The notes below the pieces were generated by a model, which did no database searches, had not been told where the DNA came from, and saw only the letters and a program-made list of their open reading frames with translations. DNA of 64,000 nucleotides from Chrysomallon squamiferum. Taxonomy: Eukaryota > Mollusca > Gastropoda > Neomphalida > Peltospiridae. The position numbers and the translations under genes were made by a program. Numbering within the stretch: position 1 is the stretch's first letter; each line of letters begins with the position of its first letter. Where the stretch lies: contig CM022667.1 in NCBI GenBank assembly GCA_012295275.1, positions 11,752,538 to 11,816,537 of the forward strand, written 5' to 3'. Shown piece after piece: positions 11,437-22,459 of the stretch.

Positions 11437-12977
11437 TACATGTGCACATACGTTTCTGTGTGTATGTTTGATGCATATGTTATTCTTCTGAATTATATTA
11501 CTAACAGCCTTTTTATTATGCATATGTGTTCCTGTGTTTGTATATTTCTTTCAGCATTTTTGTAGATGAGTCCTGAAAGATTATACTTATGAAAATTAAT
11601 AATTATAAACAGCAATATGTAAGTAAAGATGACAAAGATCTAGTTAAATAAATGAAATCTTTTTTTTTTTACAGATAACACTGCCAGTGCGCACAATGAA
11701 ACTGATGGGTGTCACTACGCTGATAGTGACAAACGCTGCTGGTGGAATTAATGAGAATTACAAAGTTGGGGATGTCATGATAATCAAGGATCACATTAAT
11801 CTGGCTGGATTTGCTGGAGTTAATCCACTTGTTGGTCTGAATGATGACAGGTATGTAATCAGAACAGTAGTAATAGTAACAACTGCAGCATGTGCCTCTC
11901 TGTTTTATCATTGATATTTGTTTGGGAACTACAAGATATGTCTCTCTGTCTCTGTTTCAGTATTAATATCAGTTTGAGAACTACAAGATGTGTCTCCCTG
12001 CCTCTGTTTCAGTATTAATATTAGTTTGAGAACAAGATGTGTTTCTCTGTGTTTCAGTAACAATATCAGTTTGAGAACAAGTTGTGTCTCTTTGTCTCTC
12101 TTTCAGTATTAATGTTTGAGAACTACAAGATGTGTCTTTCAGTCTCTATAGTCTGTTTCAGTATTAATGTTAATTTGAGAACAACAAGATGTGTCTTTCT
12201 GTCTCTGTTTCAGTATTAATGTTAATTTGAGAACAACAAGATGTGTCTCCCAGTCTCTGTTTCAGTATTAATATTAACTTGAGAACAACAAGACATGTTT
12301 TTCTGTCTCCATTTCAGGTTTGGTCCTCGATTTCCTGCCTTGTCTCATGCCTATGACCTTGAACTACGAAATCTGGCTAAAAAGATCGTCAAGGAAATGG
12401 GTTTTGAGAGTTTTTTCCAGGAAGGCGTGTACAGCATGATGGTTGGCCCCTCATTCGAAACAGTCACAGAATGTAAATTCCTCAAACTTATAGGGATAGA
12501 TGCAACAGGTAAAAAAAAAAAATAATAATAATAATAATAATCAGCTTGATCTCTCCATTGTAACAATTTATTTCTACCATCTATCTATTAATTACAGGTG
12601 TATTTTGACTTTAATTACAGGTGCATTTTGACTTTCATACCCATTAATTGCGATTCAACTTTGTACCTGTTAATTAGAAGTGTCTGCTTATACTTTCGTC
12701 CTCTTAATTCCTGGGCTTTTCGTTTCTTCCTGCCTGCAAATTACAGGTGTATTTTTACTCTCTGATCTTTACAGGTATGAGTACAGTACCTGAGGTGACA
12801 GTCGCTCGTCACTGCAGCATGCGAGTGTTTGGCCTCTCTCTCATCACAAATGAATGCGTCATGGATTACGACTCGACTAGATTCGCCAACCACGAAGAAG
12901 TGCTACAAACTGCAGACGGTCGAAGCAAAGACCTACAGCAGTTTATATCCAAGTTCATAGAACAACTCAAGTTATAA
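7896..12977 (+). CDS. PNP: Purine nucleoside phosphorylase, six coding exons
   Basis: PNP splits inosine and guanosine (and deoxy forms) with phosphate into the base and (deoxy)ribose-1-phosphate in cytosolic purine salvage. Exons: 7896-7927, 8481-8649, 9108-9211, 11675-11850, 12318-12508, 12775-12977, all with GT..AG introns. Allowing one missing base in exon 2, the product is 291 residues and aligns gaplessly to the human enzyme with a constant offset of seven. Phosphate-site residues are Ser40 (GSGLG), Arg91, His93 and Ala123 (TNAAGG). Purine and ribose-site residues include Tyr95, Phe207-Glu208 (GPSFETV), Met226 (GMSTVPE), Asn250 (SLITN) and His264 (NHEEV). Glu208 and Asn250 mark the 6-oxopurine-specific trimeric class rather than MTA phosphorylase. 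The one-base frame break in exon 2 is the only defect. Exons 4-6 are repeated downstream. Confidence 0.93.
8481..8649 (+). CDS. PNP: PNP exon 2, contains a one-base frame break
   Basis: The first part reads [16 protein letters not shown] from 8482 and then meets TGA at 8530. The conserved continuation [15 protein letters not shown] is in a different frame, with AAA at 8532. The distance is 47 bases where the family alignment needs 48, so one base is missing near 8527-8531. The acceptor TTGTTGACAG and donor G|GTAATT are normal. Confidence 0.85.
8655..8815 (+). repeat. 29-bp minisatellite at the start of PNP intron 2
   Basis: About five copies of a unit of the form CTGTTTGTGTGTCTGTCACC plus ACTGATATT, starting a few bases after the exon 2 donor. 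Confidence 0.9.
9108..9211 (+). CDS. PNP: PNP exon 3
   Basis: Encodes residues 68-102, including [11 protein letters not shown] and the [11 protein letters not shown] loop that carries the phosphate and ribose contacts Arg91, His93 and Tyr95. It ends in phase 0 at AAA|GTAAGG. The tandem duplication starts in the intron that follows, so this exon is single-copy. Confidence 0.93.
11675..11850 (+). CDS. PNP: PNP exon 4 (first copy)
   Basis: Encodes residues 103-160 plus two bases of Arg161: [10 protein letters not shown], the [13 protein letters not shown] segment and LNDD. Poly(T)-ACAG acceptor, GTATGT donor. Identical in sequence to the copy at 19024-19199. Confidence 0.93.
11930..12317 (+). 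repeat. 52-bp minisatellite ending in the exon 5 acceptor
   Basis: Seven imperfect copies of a unit of about 45-55 bp (TTTGAGAACAACAAGATGTG, then TCTCTGTTTCAG). Each ends in TTTCAG; AG ends are at 11960, 12012, 12057, 12106, 12161, 12213 and 12265. The real acceptor at 12317 is the eighth in the series. Confidence 0.9.
12318..12508 (+). CDS. PNP: PNP exon 5 (first copy)
   Basis: Encodes [14 protein letters not shown], a helix, then [10 protein letters not shown] with the catalytic-site Glu208. The acceptor is the last of a series of TTTCAG strings in the minisatellite directly upstream. It differs from the second copy by one silent change (Phe TTC here, TTT there; base 12480). Confidence 0.93.
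12775..12977 (+). CDS. PNP: PNP exon 6 and stop (first copy)
   Basis: Encodes [18 protein letters not shown] (purine-binding Asn250) and NHEEV (His264), and ends in TAA at 12975-12977. Three more TTACAGGT strings (AG ends at 12597, 12620 and 12746) precede the true acceptor in the same intron. Confidence 0.93.
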
Positions 12978-13143
12978 TGTGATCTACACCTGTTGTAATA
13001 CTGAACAGCGTGGCATTATATATCATAATATTCTACATATTATGATATATAAACCACATCTTCCTTTCCTTCTGAGATTGATTTTTAAAAAGACAAAACA
13101 GTTGTTTGTTAGATATTTAATATTATAGTAAATGGAAAAAAAT

Positions 13144-13174
<31 letters not shown>

Positions 13175-14787
13175 CGGGGTGTTTTGTTATTTGTTAGTAA
13201 TTGTAAAGTAGTAATGTTTGGGGTATTGACCTAAACAGATAGATTTGTAAACAAAACAGAAATATGTAAACAAAAGAGAGGTTTGTAAACAAGACAGAGA
13301 TATAAGTAAACAGAAAGACACTATATTTTATGAATTTATTATTAGAAAAATAGTTTTAAGATTATGGGAAAAAAAAATCACTGTTGAATAATTTTTCCTT
13401 ATTTTTTTTTTTTATTCTGTTAATCATGAAGTTCAAATGAGCCAAAGAGAAATAAGAAAAATGTTTTTATAAAATATGAGAGCTTTAATAACTAGAGACA
13501 AACAATGGCTTTACCTTCAGCTTGTCTGATGATAAAACTAGATGGAAGTTACATCAACAGATATTTAATTTATGATTTAAAATTTTTAACTTTGTTGGCC
13601 TAATGCATTTAAAAAAAAAAAAAAAAAAACATTATCTTTTTAATTGTTATTTTGAACATTAACAGAAGATTTTGAGTCTGCATATTAAATATGTATGTCA
13701 AAATTATACTGAATGTTTTTTTTGTTTTTTTGAAAGAATGAATTATATATTACATAAATAAAATATTAATTACCCATACATTGTATATATATGGTGTCAA
13801 TTTGGCAAATTTTATTGGGTCATCTTACATTAGATTAGGAAAAAATTTGATTAAATAAAAAATATAAATGTAACCACTTTACACAAGATAGTTTATCAAT
13901 GTTAGATCTGAGGAACTTAAAACCTGGCCTGTTATTCTTAATTCTTAACTTGACTGATTAATGCAAATACCTGTTTATATAGGTTTATGGATGTCTTAAA
14001 ATGTTTAGTACGACAGGATCTTCACTCAGGTGATGGTAAATGCAGATTTGTGTGTACAGCACTTACTGGGTTTTAGAAAAACGTGAAGAAGATAAGTAAG
14101 TTACAGATTTGTGTGTAAAACCCAATACTCTTGTATTCTGTTAGAAGATAAACATTTGTGTTTGTCTGATGTTTGTAATACCGGTTCTTACTGATCTCCT
14201 ATTGGTTAAAAAAAATCATAGCATTTAAAACTGTTTAAATTATCAGAGTTTGTTGTAATAGTATGTTGTGAATACATTATTGATCCTGAACCAAAATCTG
14301 TGAAAATCATGTTTAAAAACAATGAACAAGACAAATGTATATTTTTTTTTAATTTTGTTAATTTCATTTCTGTTTAAGATTTCTTTTTTTTAACTTTGAA
14401 TATATACATAATTATAATCACTGATAATTACAATATTATATGAGGCATTACACAAACACATTCATATATATATACATTTACAAATTATTAATTTTAATTT
14501 TTTAACTATGTAACCTTTGCTATGATTAATAATCATTGTTATGTTTGTAATCCTGTGATTGATTTAATTCCAACAGTGATACAAAAAAACATATCAGATA
14601 CATATTAATATATATATTTATATATGTTATGTATATAAAGGGAACACAGTCAAAGAAACTTAACACATTGCATTATAAAAGCTGAAATGTGGAAATATTA
14701 AATTATCTCCCTTTATTATTATCTCTTATTTTATTAGCATTATTTGTTTTCTTTTTTATTTCAGATTTTTTATGATTATTATTATTA

Positions 14788-14824
<37 letters not shown>

Positions 14825-16942
14825 GTATTGTTTGCATAATATATTTTAACCAGAAGCAGCTAGATATGAATGATGAATTATTATCATCTAGTGTAAATTG
14901 ATTTAATGCATTGACTACCATTGAAATAAGTTACTGAAACTAAAATTTTGTTTTTACTAAATCATTTTGTATCCTTCACCTAAATTGTTTTAATCATAAT
15001 ACTTTTATTCTTTTGAAAGCATTTAATTGCTAAATATTTGTATAAAACAAATTTAACTGATATCCTTTAACAGATGTTATAACAATAATTGGGCATAATA
15101 ATAAATAAAACTCTTTTGGATGATTACTGAAATAGAATCTAAATTAATTGATGTAACTAAAAAATAATTTAGTTTAATAATAAGAATGAGAACAATCTAT
15201 AAAGCAGTTTAGAAATAACAGACTGAAATGTTTTAAATTATATAAATGTGAGACCTTTGACTTACAGTTTTAAATAATATAAAATTATTTCCATATATAC
15301 ATGCTTACATTGCTTGGTTATGCTTTAAGATATGTAACCCTGTGAAAGATGAAAATTATTTTACATTTTATTATTTTGTTTTATCTTCCTGTTTACATTT
15401 TCCTTAATTCTTGATTTTTTATTGACATTTTACATATATTATTGTCATTGTATGTTATTATAATTATTATTATTATTATTTCATATATTATTTGAAACAC
15501 TGTGTGAAATCTCAAAATTATAAATATCCCGGTAAGAGCTCGAGATTAAAATGTTTTTAAAACAACTAAAATAAACAAGAACATTTTTACAATTTGAAGC
15601 ACACACACATAAACACTCAAACAAACAAAAAATATGATGTAAAAGCACAAAAGTATAATTTGATATTTATTGTAAGCCATTTTTTTTTTTTTTGGTTTTG
15701 TTGATGTTTTTTTTCTACCTTTTCATTTTACACAAACTGGTATATAAATTTATTTTATTCTATTTTTTTTCATACTCAAAAATAAAAACTAATATTTAAA
15801 TATATATATATATATTGAACAAGCTGATTTCGAAATTAATTTTATCAACAAGATAGTATTAATGTTATCTTTATTTCTGCAACAACAGCTGTTTATTTAA
15901 CTTTGAATATATTTTCCTGGTTATTTTTTTCACTTCTGCTGTGTTTAGTTTTAGACCTTTGTTAAATGGTAGTTGTTATTGGAGCTTTGTTTTGTCACTG
16001 TGACAGCTTGCTTTGTCTATTTATTCATTGCAATAAAACAATATCCTCTCTTTTATTTATTGGGTTGTTTTGTTTTGTTTTGTTTTATTATATTTTGTTT
16101 TGTTTTGTTTTGTTTTATTATATTTTGTTTTGTTTGTTTAAGGGGGTTATTTTTAAAAAATTTATTCTTTTTTATTTATTTTATATATACATATATTTTT
16201 TTTATTATTATTATTATTTGTTTATTTAATTTTGTTATCGTTTAAATATTTTTTATTTATTTTATTATTTATTATTATATATTATTTTATTAATTGTTTT
16301 TTGTTTTATTTATTTATTTATTTATTTATTATTTAGTTATTAGTCAACAATATTTTGGAATATGTGATCAGATATCAACGGTATTAATAATAAATATATG
16401 GCTTAATTAGCTACTGTATGATAACATTATTTTTTATTTATTTATTGACTTACTTATTAACTTTATTTACTTCTTTCTTTTGTTATTTCTTTATTTTATC
16501 ATTTTAATTTAACTTGTTTATTTATATTATTAGTTTATTTCCTTAACTGTTTATTAGTATACGCAGCCTGTCGACATTTATAATTTATTATTATTCTTAA
16601 TGTGTTACGTTTACTGTGCAATAAAGAAAATTAAGTATACCCCACTCTTTTCAGAGATCAGACTTTACTATTTTACTATAAATCAGTTATTATCATTATA
16701 ATTATTGTTTTATACTTCATGGTGTAGTGTTCTGTAAAGTACCTGTGGGTTATATCATTGTTGTTTAATTTATTACTGGCAAGCAGCCTTTGGCAACAAT
16801 AAAGTTTTACTAAAGTTCTAAGATGTTTATATTTTGGTTTATATAATGCTTTATTTCATAGTTGGAAGGCAGAGACAGGAAAATTATGCAGGTTACTTCA
16901 GGAAAAAATGATGTATTTGTAAATAAGTTAAATTTTAATTTG
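12978..16942 (+). other. PNP 3' UTR and downstream flank, first copy
   Basis: No further exon. It contains a perfect hairpin just after the stop codon, poly(T) and poly(A) tracts, (ATT)n and TTTTG pentanucleotide runs. Candidate AATAAA signals lie at 13757-13762, 16620-16625 and 16798-16803. Which signal is used, and so the 3' UTR length, cannot be decided. Confidence 0.6.
13017..13051 (+). other. Perfect 15-bp hairpin in the PNP 3' UTR
   Basis: Left arm 13017-13031 (TATATATCATAATAT), loop TCTAC, right arm 13037-13051. It lies 40 bases after the stop codon and is conserved without change in the second copy. It may be an RNA structure or a chance A/T palindrome. Confidence 0.75.
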
Positions 16943-18748
16943 TGGTATTGTCAGACTCACAACATGTGATGAGCCTATTCATTTATTTTACTGGCTAAAG
17001 CTGCTTTGTATAGTTTTAGGTACAACAGCAAGGTCAGAATCTGTGTTTGGATATTCGTAACATTATCTAACTGCTTAATTTAGTTGTGAGAGTTGTCAGT
17101 GTGCAGCTTCTAGATCCTAAATATGTTTCCATAATTATGTAAATAAATAAAAAACTAATAGTAGTAATGGTAGTAATGATGATGATGATAATGTCAGTAA
17201 GAATAATAATAATAAGCAGAAGAAGAAGGAAAAAAACAAAAGATAATAAATAATAAATAATGCTACTAATACTGTTAATAATAATAATAATAATGTGCGG
17301 GTGTAATTTTTATATGTGTAGACGACTGTCACTGCAAAGTTACAAATATGGATCACAAATATTGAACTTTGTCACAATTTATTTTTTATGTACATGCTTT
17401 TTGAATAATTCTAGTTCAGCTGGTAGCAGGTGCATGTAAAATAAAATTTTACAGAGTTTTTTTATTATTATTATTATTTTATAAATATTTTAACATTAGC
17501 CCCTGTAGAGCCATGTATTACTGGTATGCAGCTTAAACTAAAACATGCTTTGTAAGTCGTTGCATTACACTTGGGACAGTATGTTGTTCACACAGAGATA
17601 AAACTACACAGATATTTATTTATTCAGCATTTTATGTGATGTGATAAACTTACTGGAATATCGGTTTCATTAGTATTAACAAAAATATTGTTGTATTTAG
17701 TATCTGTCTGTTTACTGGCCTTGTTTGCTGAAACTGACAGTTTAAAAGTTTTACTTTTGATTTCATTTTTATTTGTACTCACACACACACACACACACAG
17801 AGAGACAACACAGAACAAAATGTAACTTATAAACAATTTAATAACTCAGAAACTGTTTTTTGTTTCTATTTTATATATATGACTATTTATATGGGTACTT
17901 TTGTATATATTTTCAATGTCAAAACTGGACAGACATGGGACCACGAAAAAAAGTCTGGTTTTGAGGGTTGTCTGGTTTATAGAGGTTTCAGAATTGAGAT
18001 AACCATACAGTTTTGAACTTTTGAATTATTTTAAGAGTTAATTCAATATTGCAGCATTTTGCTGGATTCCAAGATGTTCAAAATAGGTATTAAAATGAAT
18101 TACTGTTAACAAATATTCCACCAATTAAATCTTGGTTATTCTTTATTTTGTTAAATAAATTTAGCATAAATACCAACAAACCAAACAAATCCCCCCCCTC
18201 AAAAAAAACAAAAAAACAAAAACAAACAAAGAATAGAAACAATAATAGAAAACAAATTGTTCACAGTACTGGGAAATAAAATGAACTAAATTTGTTATTT
18301 TATTTGCCTTTCATTACAGTAATTGCGAAATGTACATGTAGAAAAGGAGATAAAGCAACTTCATAAGTTAATCTAACTTTGTACAAACGAATTCAGAATA
18401 TGGTGTGTTTCTTCCAGTTATTTAAACATCAGAGCTGTTAATTAATCTCTTAATAGGCTGCACACATGTAATTAGTTCTGCATTATCGCTTTTGTGGCTG
18501 TTCAAAGAATAAGTAATGTAATAGGCCAAATGATTGAAATCCATGGTTCTGGAGCTAAAATATACATCAAAGGAACACAATGGGACCAGATAATTTTGTC
18601 TGCTGCAGTTTAGAATGATAAATTTTAGTGTTGAAAGATAAGCAAATCATCAGACCAAGTAAAATAGCCAGTTTTGGGGGGAATTCCAGTTTACTAAGGG
18701 GCCTGTTATGAGTGGTTTCATTGTATGCTTTAAATTTGCATGAGTGAA

Positions 18749-18785
<37 letters not shown>

Positions 18786-19023
18786 TACATGTGCACATAC
18801 GTTTCTGTGTGTATGTTTGATGCATATGTTATTCTTCTGAATTATATTACTAACAGCCTTTTTATTATGCATATGTGTTCCTGTGTTTGTATATTTCTTT
18901 CAGCATTTTTGTAGATGAGTCCTGAAAGATTATACTTATGAAAATTAATAATTATAAACAGCAATATGTAAGTAAAGATGACAAAGATCTAGTTAAATAA
19001 ATGAAATCTTTTTTTTTTTACAG

Positions 19024-20326
19024 ATAACACTGCCAGTGCGCACAATGAAACTGATGGGTGTCACTACGCTGATAGTGACAAACGCTGCTGGTGGAATTAA
19101 TGAGAATTACAAAGTTGGGGATGTCATGATAATCAAGGATCACATTAATCTGGCTGGATTTGCTGGAGTTAATCCACTTGTTGGTCTGAATGATGACAGG
19201 TATGTAATCAGAACAGTAGTAATAGTAACAACTGCAGCATGTGCCTCTCTGTTTTATCATTGATATTTGTTTGGGAACTACAAGATATGTCTCTCTGTCT
19301 CTGTTTCAGTATTAATATCAGTTTGAGAACTACAAGATGTGTCTCCCTGCCTCTGTTTCAGTATTAATATTAGTTTGAGAACAAGATGTGTTTCTCTGTG
19401 TTTCAGTAACAATATCAGTTTGAGAACAAGTTGTGTCTCTTTGTCTCTCTTTCAGTATTAATGTTTGAGAACTACAAGATGTGTCTTTCAGTCTCTATAG
19501 TCTGTTTCAGTATTAATGTTAATTTGAGAACAACAAGATGTGTCTTTCTGTCTCTGTTTCAGTATTAATGTTAATTTGAGAACAACAAGATGTGTCTCCC
19601 AGTCTCTGTTTCAGTATTAATATTAACTTGAGAACAACAAGACATGTTTTTTCTGTCTCCATTTCAGGTTTGGTCCTCGATTTCCTGCCTTGTCTCATGC
19701 CTATGACCTTGAACTACGAAATCTGGCTAAAAAGATCGTCAAGGAAATGGGTTTTGAGAGTTTTTTCCAGGAAGGCGTGTACAGCATGATGGTTGGCCCC
19801 TCATTCGAAACAGTCACAGAATGTAAATTTCTCAAACTTATAGGGATAGATGCAACAGGTAAAAAAAAAAAATAATAATAATAATAATAATCAGCTTGAT
19901 CTCTCCATTGTAACAATTTATTTCTACCATCTATCTATTAATTACAGGTGTATTTTGACTTTAATTACAGGTGCATTTTGACTTTCATACCCATTAATTG
20001 CGATTCAACTTTGTACCTGTTAATTAGAAGTGTCTGCTTATACTTTCGTCCTCTTAATTCCGGGCTTTTCGTTTCTTTCTGCCTGCAAATTACAGGTGTA
20101 TTTTTACTCTCTGATCTTTACAGGTATGAGTACAGTACCTGAGGTGACAGTCGCTCGTCACTGCAGCATGCGAGTGTTTGGCCTCTCTCTCATCACAAAT
20201 GAATGCGTCATGGATTACGACTCGACTAGATTCGCCAACCACGAAGAAGTGCTACAAACTGCAGACGGTCGAAGCAAAGACCTACAGCAGTTTATATCCA
20301 AGTTCATAGAACAACTCAAGTTATAA
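19024..20326 (+). CDS. PNP: 5'-truncated tandem copy of PNP (exons 4-6 only)
   Basis: Exons 19024-19199, 19668-19858 and 20124-20326 repeat PNP exons 4-6 with intact splice sites, frame and stop. Only one silent difference was seen. Exons 1-3, which carry the start codon, GSGLG and the Arg/His phosphate contacts, are absent, so on its own this copy cannot encode an active enzyme. It could be used only by splicing from exon 3 of the first copy, which would give the same protein with a different 3' end. Otherwise it is a very young pseudogene or an assembly duplication of the other haplotype. Confidence 0.9.
19260..19667 (+). repeat. Second copy of the 52-bp acceptor minisatellite
   Basis: Same seven repeats as at 11930-12317, in the same order and nearly identical, ending in the acceptor of the copied exon 5. 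The array predates the segmental duplication. Confidence 0.9.
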
Positions 20327-20365
20327 TGTGATCTACACCTGTTGTAATACTGAACAGCGTGGCAT

Positions 20366-20400
20366 TATATATCATAATATTCTACATATTATGATATATA
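20366..20400 (+). other. Second copy of the 3' hairpin
   Basis: Same 15-bp stem and TCTAC loop, 40 bases after the stop of the truncated copy. Confidence 0.75.
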
Positions 20401-20497
20401 AACCACATCTTCCTTTCCTTCTGAGATTGATTTTTAAAAAGACAAAACAGTTGTTTGTTAGATATTTAATATTATAGTAAATGGAAAAAAATGTTTA

Positions 20498-20528
<31 letters not shown>

Positions 20529-22139
20529 CGGGGTGTTTTGTTATTTGTTAGTAATTGTAAAGTAGTAATGTTTGGGGTATTGACCTAAACAGATAGATTT
20601 GTAAACAAAACAGAAATATGTAAACAAAAGAGAGGTTTGTAAACAAGACAGAGATATAAGTAAACAGAAAGACACTATATTTTATGAATTTATTATTAGA
20701 AAAATAGTTTTAAGATTATGGGAAAAAAAAATCACTGTTGAATAATTTTTCCTTAATTTTTTTTTTATTCTGTTAATCATGAAGTTCAAATGAGCCAAAG
20801 AGAAATAAGAAAAATGTTTTATAAAATATGAGAGCTTTAATAACTAGAGACAAACAATGGCTTTACCTTCAGCTTGTCTGATGATAAAACTAGATGGAAG
20901 TTACATCAACAGATATTTAATTTATGATTTAAAATTTTTAACTTTGTTGGCCTAATGCATTTAAAAAAAAAAAAAAAAAAACATTATCTTTTTAATTGTT
21001 ATTTTGAACATTAACAGAAGATTTTGAGTCTGCATATTAAATATGTATGTCAAAATTATACTGAATGTTTTTTTTGTTTTTTTGAAAGAATGAATTATAT
21101 ATTACATAAATAAAATATTAATTACCCATACATTGTATATATATGGTGTCAATTTGGCAAATTTTATTGGGTCATCTTACATTAGATTAGGAAAAAATTT
21201 GATTAAATAAAAAATATAAATGTAACCACTTTACACAAGATAGTTTATCAATGTTAGATCTGAGGAACTTAAAACCTGGCCTGTTATTCTTAATTCTTAA
21301 CTTGACTGATTAATGCAAATACCTGTTTATATAGGTTTATGGATGTCTTAAAATGTTTAGTACGACAGGATCTTCACTCAGGTGATGGTAAATGCAGATT
21401 TGTGTGTACAGCACTTACTGGGTTTTAGAAAAACGTGAAGAAGATAAGTAAGTTACAGATTTGTGTGTAAAACCCAATACTCTTGTATTCTGTTAGAAGA
21501 TAAACATTTGTGTTTGTCTGATGTTTGTAATACCGGTTCTTACTGATCTCCTATTGGTTAAAAAAAATCATAGCATTTAAAACTGTTTAAATTATCAGAG
21601 TTTGTTGTAATAGTATGTTGTGAATACATTATTGATCCTGAACCAAAATCTGTGAAAATCATGTTTAAAAACAATGAACAAGACAAATGTATATTTTTTT
21701 TTAATTTTGTTAATTTCATTTCTGTTTAAGATTTCTTTTTTTTAACTTTGAATATATACATAATTATAATCACTGATAATTACAATATTATATGAGGCAT
21801 TACACAAACACATTCATATATATATACATTTACAAATTATTAATTTTAATTTTTAACTATGTAACCTTTGCTATGATTAATAATCATTGTTATGTTTGTA
21901 ATCCTGTGATTGATTTAATTCCAACAGTGATACAAAAAAACATATCAGATACATATTAATATATATATTTATATATGTTATGTATATAAAGGGAACACAG
22001 TCAAAGAAACTTAACACATTGCATTATAAAAGCTGAAATGTGGAAATATTAAATTATCTCCCTTTATTATTATCTCTTATTTTATTAGCATTATTTGTTT
22101 TCTCTTTTTTATTTCAGATTTTTATGATTATTATTATTA

Positions 22140-22176
<37 letters not shown>

Positions 22177-22246
22177 GTATTGTTTGCATAATATATTTTA
22201 ACCAGAAGCAGCTAGATATGAATGATGAATTATTATCATCTAGTGT

Positions 22247-22459
22247 ATCCAAAATAAAAACTCTGCTAAAGTATAAAAACACTGATAAACTTCTCAGTGA
22301 CTGAGAGTGTGTGTACACACATTTTTTATTTGTTTTATTTTTTTATTGCTATTTTTGTTGTTGATTTGATTTGATTTGTTATTGCCTTTATGAATTTCAT
22401 TGTGTCCAAATTTTCTTGCAAAATAGGTTTTATCTAACTGTTTTGTAATTGATTACAAA
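22247..22459. other. 213-bp segment present only in unit B
   Basis: Unit A reads TAGTGT directly into AAATTGATTT (about 14894), while unit B has about 213 bp between them. The segment shows no terminal repeats, tail or target-site duplication, so a deletion from unit A is as likely as an insertion into unit B. Confidence 0.85.

Larger units (their letters stand above)
9590..16942 (+). repeat. Tandem segmental duplication, unit A
   Basis: First unit of a direct duplication, about 7.35 kb. It begins inside PNP intron 3 (TGGTATTGTCAGACTC) and ends at AATTTTAATTTG. Unit B follows at once at 16943. By eye the two differ by about ten base substitutions, homopolymer lengths and one indel of about 213 bp. 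Confidence 0.95.
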
